Source: Fulvimonas soli (lineage in GTDB: Bacteria; Pseudomonadota; Gammaproteobacteria; Xanthomonadales; Rhodanobacteraceae). From it: a stretch of DNA of 64,000 bases. The notes under the pieces are model-generated. The model had not been told where the DNA came from. It ran no database searches and saw nothing but the letters and a program-made list of their open reading frames with translations. The translations under genes and the position numbers were made by a program. Where the stretch lies: positions 124,001-188,000 of the forward strand of contig NZ_QGHC01000007.1 of the NCBI RefSeq assembly GCF_003148905.1, read 5' to 3'. Shown here one piece after another: positions 44,962 to 52,826 of the stretch (positions within the stretch are counted from its first letter, which is position 1; each line of letters opens with the position of its first letter).

Positions 44962-45669
44962 TCAGCGGGTGGAGAGATAGGCGCCCAGCGCCTGCACGTC
45001 CTCGTCGCCCAGCGTCTGCGCCACGCCCTGCATCACGCGCGCGTTGCTGTTGTCGGCGCGCGCGCCGCTCTTGTAGTCGCCCAGCGCCTTGGCCAGGTAG
45101 ATCGCCGACTGCCCGCGCAGGTGCGGGAAGCTGGCCCAGGGCGGCTGCGGCTTGCCGTTCGGCACGGGCCGCGGTCCCTGCGCGTCCGCGCCGTGGCAGC
45201 CCTGGCACGGCGGTATGCCGTTGGCCGGGTCGCCGGCCGCATAGAGCTGCGCGCCGCGCGAGCTCTCGTCGGCCGGCCCCGCCGGCTTGGGCGCCAGCGA
45301 GGCGTAGTAGGCGGCCAGGTCGCGCATGTCGGCATCGCTCAGCGGCGCGGCCTGGCCGCTCATCACCGGGTCCCGGCGCTGGCCCTCCTTGAACTGCTTC
45401 AGCTGCACGTAGAGGTAGGTGGCCGACTGCCCGGCCAGGTTGGGAAAGGTGGGCGCGACCGCCACGCCCTGCGGGCCGTGGCAGGCGGCGCACACGGTCG
45501 CCTTGCCGGCGCCCGCCTGGGCGTCGCCCCGTACCGGCGCCTGGCGGCGCAGGTCGGCGAAGGGGGCGGCGGGCGCGGCGGCGCTGGCGGCCGTCGCCGC
45601 GTCCTGCGCCCGGCCGGCCGCGGCGACGGCCAGTGCCATGGCCAGCAGCAGGATCGATGTGCGCGTCAT
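44962..45669 (-). CDS. Diheme cytochrome c (c4-like)
   Basis: A 235-aa periplasmic c-type cytochrome with a signal peptide and two heme motifs, CAACH (residues 60-64) and CQGCH (155-159), in two similar halves ([20 protein letters not shown] / [20 protein letters not shown]), the c4 plan. Likely Met ligands are in RRDPVMSG and NARVMQG. c4 cytochromes shuttle electrons in the periplasm. It lies 10 bp downstream of the porin gene, so it should be the soluble partner that connects the decaheme conduit with inner-membrane carriers. Confidence 0.93.
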   Translation of the reverse strand: MTRTSILLLAMALAVAAAGRAQDAATAASAAAPAAPFADLRRQAPVRGDAQAGAGKATVCAACHGPQGVAVAPTFPNLAGQSATYLYVQLKQFKEGQRRDPVMSGQAAPLSDADMRDLAAYYASLAPKPAGPADESSRGAQLYAAGDPANGIPPCQGCHGADAQGPRPVPNGKPQPPWASFPHLRGQSAIYLAKALGDYKSGARADNSNARVMQGVAQTLGDEDVQALGAYLSTR

Positions 45670-45679
45670 GGCGTCGTCC

Positions 45680-48274
45680 TCACAGCTTCACGTTCAGCAT
45701 CACGCCGACCACCGTCACGCTGTAGTGCAGCTGCGGCCCCTCGTCGGTGTAGATGCGGTGGTCGTAGACCAGCGTGTCGTCGAAGCCCAGGTAGTGCCAG
45801 TCCAGGAAGCTGCCGCTCTGGTACTGGCCGAACAGCCGCACGCCCACGCTGCGCGTCACCGGGAAGCCCAGGCTGGCGCTGAACGTGCTGGAACGGTAGT
45901 GGTTGTTGGGGAAGGCGTCATCGGGCGTCAGCGCGGCCGCGTCCGGGTGGGTGAGCGCGGCGGTGGAGGCGTAGGCGTAGTCGAGCTTGGACAGCGACTG
46001 CGTGTAGTTCCAGCCGAGGTCCAGCCGCACCCTGCCGAAGTCGTGCGAGAAGTTGACGCCGGCGTTGTAGTCGCGCTCGTTGTCCAGGTCGTGCCAGTAG
46101 TTCTCCAGCGGGTACAGCGGGCCGCCGAGGGACGGGTCCTCGCTGCCGGCCGCGCCCACGATGGCCTCGTTGTCGGCCACGTTGGCGAACTTGAGGTGGG
46201 TGCTCTCGGCGCCGACGTAGACGCTGGCGTTGGTGCGCGGCGAGGGCTGCCAGTCCCACTCGCCGGTGAAGCCGGTGGTGCGGGTGTTCTGCCGGCCGAC
46301 CTGCGCGTCGTACTGGTCGCGGCTGCCGTAGAAGGTGGCCGACACCGTGCTGCTCTCGCCCAGCGGGTAGAGCAGGATCACCCGCGCCTTGCTCTCCTTG
46401 CGGTCGCTCATGTCGTACTTGCGCATGGCGTCCACGGTGAAGGCGGTGGGCGCGATGCCGTCGGCCGGCACGTAGCCCGGCAGCGAGGCGGAGTAGTACG
46501 CCTCGTACGGGTCGTAGTCGTAGTGGCCGCCGGTGCGGTCGGCGTACTCGATGCTGGCGCGCAGGGTGGCGTCGCCCAGCGACTTGCTGACCCAGCTCAG
46601 CTTGAGGCGCTGCTCGTCCAGGCGCTTGCGCTCGCGGTGCTTGGGCTCGTTGTGGTCGAAGGTGTAGACCAGGTTGAAGCTGTTGTCGCGGCTGGCGTTC
46701 CAGTCCACGCCCAGCTCGAACAGGGTGTCGTCGTAGCCGAACGGGATGTTGGCGATCTGCACGTTCGACGTGCTGTAGTAGCCGTTGTCGAAGATGCCCA
46801 CCTCGCCCGGCACCACGCTGCCCTGCGAGCCGTTCTCGGAGATGTAGCCGTACTGCCCGGTGAGCGGGTTGTAGGCGAGGTAGCGGGTCTTGTTGTCCTC
46901 CTTGTAGTAGCGCAGGTCGGCGTGCCAGCCGAAGGCGCTGCTGGGGTGGAAGCTGAGCTTGGCGTCGAACAGGCCGGTGTCGATGCGCGCGTGCGCGCTG
47001 CTCTCCGACAGCGCGGCGGTGGTGTTCCAGTCCGCGCAGGGGATCAGCTGCTGGAACGGCCCGCCGGCGAAGCCCAGCGTGCCGGTGCAGTTGACCGGCG
47101 GCAGCAGGGTGTCGTTCTGGCGCATGGTGCCGTAGGCGGCGGCCAGCGACAGCTCGCCGTGCCACTTCAGCTCGCGCGACAGCTCCAGGCGCAGGTTGTG
47201 GTAGTCGTTGTCCGGCTCCAGCGAGAACTGGCCGTCGGTGACCAGCCCGGCGTTGGGCAGGCCCACCACGTTGGTGATCAGGAACGGGTTCTGGTAGTTC
47301 AGGTGGTCCTTGTGGTCGCGGAAGAACGAGCCGGTGTAGACCGCGTTGAAGCGCCACAGCTTGCCCACGTTGCGCAGGCCGAGGTTGACGTCGGTGGTGG
47401 TGAAGTCGATCGGCCGCACCGTCTCCAGCACGCCGCCGTTGCCGCCGTAGGGTGAACCGGTGCTGGGGAAGGCGAAGCTGAAGAACATCGGCCCGCCCCA
47501 CAGCCGCGTGCCGTTGCGCTCCTCGTTGGTGACCGAGGCGTAGCCGATCCAGTGGCGGTACAGCTCGCCCTCCAGGCTCAGCCCCTCGCGCGTGCGGGTG
47601 AGGCCGATGCTGCGCCGGGGCGCGTCGCGCGAGGCCTGCTGCACGGCGGCAATGGTGCTGTCGCCGGGCGTCAGGCCCGACGGCAGGGTGAGGTCGGTGC
47701 TGCCCACGCCGTTCCACACCGGATAGGCGCTGGTGGACACGGTGTGCGGGATGTCGCGGTAGAACGCCTCGATCTTGTAGCTTCCGTAGCGGCCGGCGCG
47801 CAGGCGGTAGTACTGGTCGTCGGCGCTGAGGCGGCTGCCGCGGAACTCCACGTAGCCGCCGGTCTTCCTGTTGTCGAAGCCCAGCGCGAACAGGCCCAGC
47901 GCGGCGCCGTTCTTCCAGTCGGTGTACTGGCGGAAGAACTCCGCGTTCCTGTCGCCGTTGACGTGGATGTAGCCCAGCTCCAGCAGGCCCCAGTAGGTCC
48001 AGTCGCCGCCGCCGAGCGGCCTGGTCGGCGGGCCGTACGGGTACGGGTACAGCGCGCCGCTGGGCGTGCGCAGCTGCCCCGGGTGCAGCCAGGACATGCC
48101 CTCGTCGCCGGGCGCCATCAGCGGCGTCCAGCCGCGCGGGTCGAGGCCGTTGCCGTATTGCAGGTCGCCCACGCGCATGCTGTCGCTGCCGTCGCCGGCC
48201 ACGGCGGGCAGGGCCATGCAGCAGCCGGCCAGGCCGAGCAGGATGGCGAAGGGCATCGGCTTGATCGTGCGCAT
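45680..48274 (-). CDS. MtrB/PioB family outer-membrane porin for a decaheme cytochrome
   Basis: An 864-aa outer-membrane beta-barrel protein. The signal peptide ([19 protein letters not shown]) is followed by a mature protein filled with alternating aromatic strands such as [54 protein letters not shown] (a MtrB/PioB-type opening), and it ends in a strand with terminal Leu-Lys-Leu. These proteins form a sheath that places a decaheme cytochrome through the outer membrane. It is longer than Shewanella MtrB, closer to PioB-like proteins. It lacks the N-terminal CxxC seen in some MtrB proteins. Located 22 bp after the cytochrome gene in one operon. Confidence 0.9.
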   Translation of the reverse strand: MRTIKPMPFAILLGLAGCCMALPAVAGDGSDSMRVGDLQYGNGLDPRGWTPLMAPGDEGMSWLHPGQLRTPSGALYPYPYGPPTRPLGGGDWTYWGLLELGYIHVNGDRNAEFFRQYTDWKNGAALGLFALGFDNRKTGGYVEFRGSRLSADDQYYRLRAGRYGSYKIEAFYRDIPHTVSTSAYPVWNGVGSTDLTLPSGLTPGDSTIAAVQQASRDAPRRSIGLTRTREGLSLEGELYRHWIGYASVTNEERNGTRLWGGPMFFSFAFPSTGSPYGGNGGVLETVRPIDFTTTDVNLGLRNVGKLWRFNAVYTGSFFRDHKDHLNYQNPFLITNVVGLPNAGLVTDGQFSLEPDNDYHNLRLELSRELKWHGELSLAAAYGTMRQNDTLLPPVNCTGTLGFAGGPFQQLIPCADWNTTAALSESSAHARIDTGLFDAKLSFHPSSAFGWHADLRYYKEDNKTRYLAYNPLTGQYGYISENGSQGSVVPGEVGIFDNGYYSTSNVQIANIPFGYDDTLFELGVDWNASRDNSFNLVYTFDHNEPKHRERKRLDEQRLKLSWVSKSLGDATLRASIEYADRTGGHYDYDPYEAYYSASLPGYVPADGIAPTAFTVDAMRKYDMSDRKESKARVILLYPLGESSTVSATFYGSRDQYDAQVGRQNTRTTGFTGEWDWQPSPRTNASVYVGAESTHLKFANVADNEAIVGAAGSEDPSLGGPLYPLENYWHDLDNERDYNAGVNFSHDFGRVRLDLGWNYTQSLSKLDYAYASTAALTHPDAAALTPDDAFPNNHYRSSTFSASLGFPVTRSVGVRLFGQYQSGSFLDWHYLGFDDTLVYDHRIYTDEGPQLHYSVTVVGVMLNVKL

Positions 48275-48296
48275 CGTCCGCTCCTCCTCCGCCCGG

Positions 48297-49421
48297 CTAC
48301 TTGTGGAAGCGCGACCCGGACGGGTTGTTCGAGCCGTGGATGTTGGTGTGGCAGGTCAGGCAGGCCCGGCCCATCAGCCGCTCGTCCGGCGTCGACCCGT
48401 TGCCGAGGTTGGTCGGCACCTGCAGGTCGTTCGGGTGGCGCGTCATGGTGTGGCACTGCTGGCACAGCATCGGCAGCGGCGCCACCAGCAGGGTCTGCTG
48501 GTTGGAGCCGTGCGGGTCGTGGCAGTTGAGGCAGCTCTCGCGCACCGGCGCGTGCTCGAACAGGAACGGCCCGCGCTTCTCGGCGTGGCAGGTGTAGCAG
48601 GTCTCGTTGACGGTGTCGGTCTTGAGCAGCGGCCGGGTCAGCGTGCCGTGCGGGTTGTGGCAGTCCACGCAGGACATCTGCCCCTCCGGCAGCGGCATGT
48701 GCGAGCGCCGGTTGAACTTGGCCATGATGTCCTTGTGGCAGGTGGCGCAGACCTCGTTGATCGAGGGCTTGGCCAGCACGCCCTCCGGCGACAGCCGCGC
48801 CATCGGGTTGTGGCAGTCGCTGCACGACAGCCCGCGCTCCTGGTGCACCGAGCCGATCCAGTGCTGGCGCGCGCCGCCGGCATGGCAGCCCAGGCACACC
48901 TCCTGCTGGGTCTGCGGCGTGGTGGCCGAGCCGTGCGTGAAGGCGATGATCGAGCCCGGCGCGGTGGGGTTCTTGGCGTGCTCGGAGCCGGGACCGTGGC
49001 AGCTCTCGCAGGCCGCCTGCGGGCCGGTGTTGGCCGCGCCGGCGCGGAACGAGGCCACGTGCAGCGAGTGCGAGGCCTGCACGTTCTCCAGCGAGTGGCA
49101 GGCCACGCAGGTCTTCGCGCCGATCGCCTGCGCGTCGGGCGCCAGCGGGTTGTGCGGGATCGGCGCGGCGTCGAACGGCGTGGCCGGGCTGTCGTTCACC
49201 GGCGCCAGGTGCGGATCGGCGTTGCGCGCCGCGTTGGCGCCCATGTCGGTGGACGGCAGCATGCGCGCGATGTCGTCCTGGCTGAGGCTGCCGCCGGACG
49301 ACGACGCCGTTCCCGGCGAGGCCTGCTGCTGCGCCCGCGCGCCGCCCGGCAGCACCAGCAACCCGCCGAGGGCCGACGCGACGGCAAGCACGACCGCGAA
49401 CGAAAGCGGTAGGACACGCAT
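48297..49421 (-). CDS. Decaheme c-type cytochrome (MtrA/DmsE/PioA family)
   Basis: A 374-aa periplasmic cytochrome. I count ten CxxCH motifs: CVACH, CESCH, CLGCH, CSDCH, CATCH, CVDCH, CYTCH, CLNCH, CQQCH, CLTCH, spaced about 20-35 residues apart from residue 105 on, matching the MtrA/DmsE arrangement. A Gln/Ser-rich lead (residues 30-60) follows the signal peptide. It forms the heme wire through the MtrB-like porin and should carry electrons between periplasm and cell exterior. First gene of the operon; no outer-surface MtrC homologue is present nearby. Confidence 0.95.
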   Translation of the reverse strand: MRVLPLSFAVVLAVASALGGLLVLPGGARAQQQASPGTASSSGGSLSQDDIARMLPSTDMGANAARNADPHLAPVNDSPATPFDAAPIPHNPLAPDAQAIGAKTCVACHSLENVQASHSLHVASFRAGAANTGPQAACESCHGPGSEHAKNPTAPGSIIAFTHGSATTPQTQQEVCLGCHAGGARQHWIGSVHQERGLSCSDCHNPMARLSPEGVLAKPSINEVCATCHKDIMAKFNRRSHMPLPEGQMSCVDCHNPHGTLTRPLLKTDTVNETCYTCHAEKRGPFLFEHAPVRESCLNCHDPHGSNQQTLLVAPLPMLCQQCHTMTRHPNDLQVPTNLGNGSTPDERLMGRACLTCHTNIHGSNNPSGSRFHK

Positions 49422-49668
49422 GGCTGCACAACCCCTTGGCTTTGCGTGAGCGATGCGGGCCAGCCCCCTGGCCCGCGCGCCGCCACGGCGGCGACATCGC
49501 GGCCGCAGTATTCACCCAAGGCGGCGGGTGCGTTAAGTCGCCGCACCTCAAAATGAGTGTCCAGAATCGCCGAACAATGGCACGCTTCGCCGCGCCGCAG
49601 CATGGGTGCCGCGCGCATTGAGCTAGCCTGCGCCATGCGTTGCGATGGCGGCAGGAGGATGCGCGTCC

Positions 49669-50631
49669 ATGCAGGACTTGAACGACATCTACTACTTCGT
49701 GCAGGTCGTCGAGCTGGGTACCTTCACCGCGGCCAGCAAGGCGCTGGGCGTGGCCAAGTCGCAGCTCAGCTTCCGCATCGCGCGGCTGGAGGAGAACCTC
49801 GGCGTGCGGCTGATCCAGCGCACCACGCGGCGCTCGCACGTCACCGACATCGGGCAGCTGTACTACCAGCAGTGCCTGCAGATCCTCGCCGCGGCGCAGC
49901 AGGCGCAGAACGTGATCGAGGAGGCCCAGGCCGCGCCGCGCGGGCGCATCCGCGTGGGCTGCCCGGTGCTGTTCGGGCAGCTGCTGCTGGCGCCGGCGCT
50001 GGTGCAATACCTGCGCCGCTATCCCGACGTGCACGTGGACGTGGACACCTGCGACCACGACGCCGACGTGGTCGCCAGCGGCTTCGACATCGCCTTCCGC
50101 GTGCGCCAGTCGGTGAAGGACTCCAGCCTGGTGGTGCGCAGCTTCGGCATGGACCCGCAGATGCTGGTGGCCAGCCCCGCGCTGCTCAAGCAGCTGGGCC
50201 GGCCGCAGCGGCCCAAGGACCTCAAGCGCCTGCCCAGCGTGGGCGCGGTCAGCACCGAGGGCCGGCACTTCTGGACGCTGATCGGGCCGGACGGTCGCTC
50301 CATCCAGGTCGAGCACCATCCGCGGCTGGCCACCGACGACCTGCACCTGCTGTTCCAGGCGGTGACCGGCGGCATCGCCATGGCGCAGCTGCCGGCCTGG
50401 CTGTGCCACGACGCGATCGGGCGCGGCAGGCTGGTGCCGCTGCTCGGCGCCTACACGCTGCCGCCGGGCAACGTGCACGCGGTGTATCCCTCGCGCCACG
50501 GGCACACGCCCGCCGTGCGCAGCTTCATCGAGTTCATGGCGGCGGAGCTGCCGCGCGCCCTGCAGGTGCTGCAGCGCGCCCCCGAGGGGCGCTACGAGGA
50601 ACTGGAGGCCGCGGTCGCCGGCTGCGCCTGA
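49669..50631 (+). CDS. LysR-family transcriptional regulator
   Basis: A 320-aa LysR-type regulator: N-terminal winged HTH (NDIYYFVQVVELGTFTAASKALGVAKSQLSFRIARLEENLGVRLIQRTTRRSHVTDIG) and a co-inducer-binding domain (about residues 90-295). ATG at 49669 was taken with AGGAGG upstream. It is divergent from the decaheme operon, 247 bp apart, the classic LysR layout, which makes control of that operon likely. The LSFRIARLEE helix and closing profile resemble the aromatic/quinone-responsive LysR branch, but the effector is unknown. Confidence 0.9.
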   Translation: MQDLNDIYYFVQVVELGTFTAASKALGVAKSQLSFRIARLEENLGVRLIQRTTRRSHVTDIGQLYYQQCLQILAAAQQAQNVIEEAQAAPRGRIRVGCPVLFGQLLLAPALVQYLRRYPDVHVDVDTCDHDADVVASGFDIAFRVRQSVKDSSLVVRSFGMDPQMLVASPALLKQLGRPQRPKDLKRLPSVGAVSTEGRHFWTLIGPDGRSIQVEHHPRLATDDLHLLFQAVTGGIAMAQLPAWLCHDAIGRGRLVPLLGAYTLPPGNVHAVYPSRHGHTPAVRSFIEFMAAELPRALQVLQRAPEGRYEELEAAVAGCA

Positions 50632-50728
50632 ACCGCCGCCGACGCGCGGCGCGCCGGCAGCCTTCAGGCACGCCGCGGCGGGCCGGCATAATCGGCGCTC
50701 CGACCGCCAGCCGAGGGAACCGCCGCGC

Positions 50729-51427
50729 ATGCGCGAGGACCTGCACTTCTCCGACAACTACCGCGACCTCAGCCAGCAGTACGGCACCGGCGCGGGCTTC
50801 CAGTTCGAGTTCTACTGCGAGTGCTGCCGCGACACCTGGCGCTCGCCGTTCGAGCCCTACCGCAGCGGCCAGGCCTCCGGCTGGATGCGCGAGATCGGCA
50901 GCTTCGCCAGCAACCTGCTCGGCGGCCTGGGCAGCGGCCTCGACAACGCGGTCGAGGGCCTGGCCAAGGCCGGCTGGGGCAACGCGCGCGACGAGGCCTT
51001 CAAGCGCGCGATCGAGGCGGCGCAGGCGCACTTCCACCGCTGCGCCAAGTGTCACGACTACGCCTGCGACCGCTGCTGGAACGCCGACAGCGGCCTGTGC
51101 CAGCGCTGCGCGCCCGACCTCGCCGCCGAGGTGCAGGCCGCCCGCCTCGACGGCCGGCTACAGGCGGCCACCGAGAGCGCGCGCGAGTTCGGCAAGGGCC
51201 AGGCCGCGCAGGTGGACGTGCGCGGCGAGCGCCAGCTGGTCTGCCCGGCCTGCGGCCACGAGACGCGCGGCGGCAGGTTCTGCCCCGCATGCGGCCAGGC
51301 GCTCGCCGCGCCGGCCCGCTGCGGCGGCTGCCGGGCGCCGCTGCCCGCCGGCAGCCGCTTCTGCCCCGAGTGCGGCGCGCCCGCCGGCCGCGCCGGCGCC
51401 GTGCCGCCGCCCGCGCCGTCGTCCTGA
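50729..51427 (+). CDS. Zinc-ribbon protein of unknown function
   Basis: A 232-aa protein with several Cys clusters: FYCECC near residue 31, RCAKCHDYACDRC, LCQRC, then three tandem zinc ribbons at the C-terminus (CPACGHETRGGRFCPACGQ; CGGCRAPLPAGSRFCPECG). The middle (GSFASNLLGGLGSGLDNAVEGL) is a Gly-rich amphipathic stretch. Double zinc ribbon C-termini are common in regulatory or scaffold proteins, yet no family is certain. Alone on its strand. Confidence 0.75.
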   Translation: MREDLHFSDNYRDLSQQYGTGAGFQFEFYCECCRDTWRSPFEPYRSGQASGWMREIGSFASNLLGGLGSGLDNAVEGLAKAGWGNARDEAFKRAIEAAQAHFHRCAKCHDYACDRCWNADSGLCQRCAPDLAAEVQAARLDGRLQAATESAREFGKGQAAQVDVRGERQLVCPACGHETRGGRFCPACGQALAAPARCGGCRAPLPAGSRFCPECGAPAGRAGAVPPPAPSS

Positions 51428-51631
51428 GAGCCTGTTCAAAGTCTTTACTTTCAGGTTTCCGCTGCGTTCCCATGCCCGTCATCCCTGCGAAAGCAGGGAT
51501 CCAGTGTCTGTAGGCGCGCCGGGTCGAAAGTCGCTGGATGGCCAGCCCTTCGGCTTTGAAAAGCGCCTCCTGCTTTCGCAGGAATGACGGAGAGGGAATG
51601 GCCGGACCGGCGGTAGATCGTGAACAGGCTC
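51428..51631. mobile_element. 204-bp MITE-like element with GAGCCTGTTCA ends
   Basis: Begins GAGCCTGTTCAAAG immediately after the stop of the zinc-ribbon gene and ends TGAACAGGCTC, an 11-bp inverted terminal repeat identical to the right end of the 310-bp element at 31960-32269. Inside is a second inverted pair with CGTCAT(C/T)CCTGCGAAAGCAG at about 51478 and, inverted, near 51569-51588, a type of intergenic repeat common in Proteobacteria. No transposase. Confidence 0.7.
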
Positions 51632-51751
51632 CGAGACGCCCGCCCGCCGCCGGCGGCGGGCGCCGTGGTACAAAGCCCTGCCGGCCGCGCCATGGGGGAG
51701 CGGCCGTGCCGCGCCGCACCGGCGTGCCTCAACGGACGACAAGGAACATCC

Positions 51752-52669
51752 ATGACACGCAAGTCTTTCCTGCCAGCGCTGGGGCTGCTGGCCGCCTTCG
51801 CGCTGGCCGCTTTCGCGCCGACGCTGCACGCCGACGAAGGCAAGGACCGCCAGGCGCAGGTCGAGGCCTTCCTCGGCTCGCTGCACCTGCAGACCGGCAA
51901 GGTCGCCATCCCCGCGGCCAAGGCCTCGCTGGACCTCGCGCCGGGCTACGGCTTCCTGCCCGCCAAGGACGCCCAGCGCGTGCTCAGCGGGCTGTGGAAC
52001 AACCCGCCCGACGACGGCGTGCTGGGCATGATCCTGCCCAGCCGCGACCCGCACGTGCTGCTGGACGAGGACAGCTGGGCGGTGGTGGTCACCTACACCG
52101 GCGAGGGCTACGTCTCCGACGAGGATGCCGCCAAGATCGACTACGACGACATGCTCAAGGACATGCAGAAGGCCAACCGCGAGGAGAACCCCGAGCGCCT
52201 CAAGCAGGGCTATCCGGCGGTGGACCTGCTCGGCTGGGCCGAGCCGCCGCACTACGACAGCGCCTCGCACAAGCTGTACTGGGCGCGCGACCTGAAGTTC
52301 AGCAAGGCCGACGGCAGCGAGGGCGGCCGCACGCTCAACTACGACATCCGCGTGCTCGGCCGCCAGGGCTACCTCTCGCTCAACGCGGTGGCGCCGATCG
52401 GCCAGCTCGCGCAGGTGCGCGCGGACATGCCGCAGGTGCTGGCGATGACCGAGTTCGATCCCGGCCAGCGCTACACCGACTACAACCCGGGCACCGACCG
52501 GCTGGCCGCCTACGGCATCGGCGCGCTGGTGGCCGGCGGCATCGCCGCCAAGGCCGGGCTGTTCGCCAAGCTCGGCGTGCTGCTGCTGGCGTTCAAGAAG
52601 TTCGTGGTGCTGGGCATCGCCGCCATCGGCGGGCTGTTCGCCAGGCTGTTCAAGCGCAGGCGGGCCTGA
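51752..52669 (+). CDS. DUF2167 family membrane protein
   Basis: A 305-aa exported membrane protein of the DUF2167 family: signal peptide, domain GKVAIPAAKASLDLAPGYGFLPAKDAQRVLSGLWNNPPDDGVLGMILP, LDEDSWAVVVTYTGEGYVSDEDAAKIDYDDMLKDMQ, the conserved LLGWAEPPHYDSASHKLYWARDLKF, then a C-terminal TM region (GIGALVAGGIAAKAGLFAKLGVLLLAF) and a basic tail FKRRRA. Function is unknown; the family often sits in envelope-stress contexts. Start 51752 follows a short GACAAGGAAC. Confidence 0.85.
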   Translation: MTRKSFLPALGLLAAFALAAFAPTLHADEGKDRQAQVEAFLGSLHLQTGKVAIPAAKASLDLAPGYGFLPAKDAQRVLSGLWNNPPDDGVLGMILPSRDPHVLLDEDSWAVVVTYTGEGYVSDEDAAKIDYDDMLKDMQKANREENPERLKQGYPAVDLLGWAEPPHYDSASHKLYWARDLKFSKADGSEGGRTLNYDIRVLGRQGYLSLNAVAPIGQLAQVRADMPQVLAMTEFDPGQRYTDYNPGTDRLAAYGIGALVAGGIAAKAGLFAKLGVLLLAFKKFVVLGIAAIGGLFARLFKRRRA

Positions 52670-52714
52670 GCGCCCCCCCGTTCAAGGGCTTCCGGGGCAG
52701 GAGCGCCAGGAACG

Positions 52715-52781
52715 ATCGCGGCCGGAGGCCGCTCCCACAGAGGCTCCGCAAGCCTTGGGGGAAGCGGCCTCCGGCCGCGAT
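52715..52781. repeat. Paired REP-like inverted repeats between convergent genes
   Basis: ATCGCGGCCGGAGGCCGCT (52715-52733) is repeated inverted at 52763-52781, about 30 bp apart, between the DUF2167 gene and the GGDEF/EAL gene, which converge. The core also occurs at 4596-4610. A BIME-like pair that can fold into a large cruciform; probable bidirectional transcript end. Confidence 0.75.
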
Positions 52782-52826
52782 GCCCGGCCCCTCGCCCCGC
52801 TCCGGCCATGCCGCGCCGGCGCCCGC

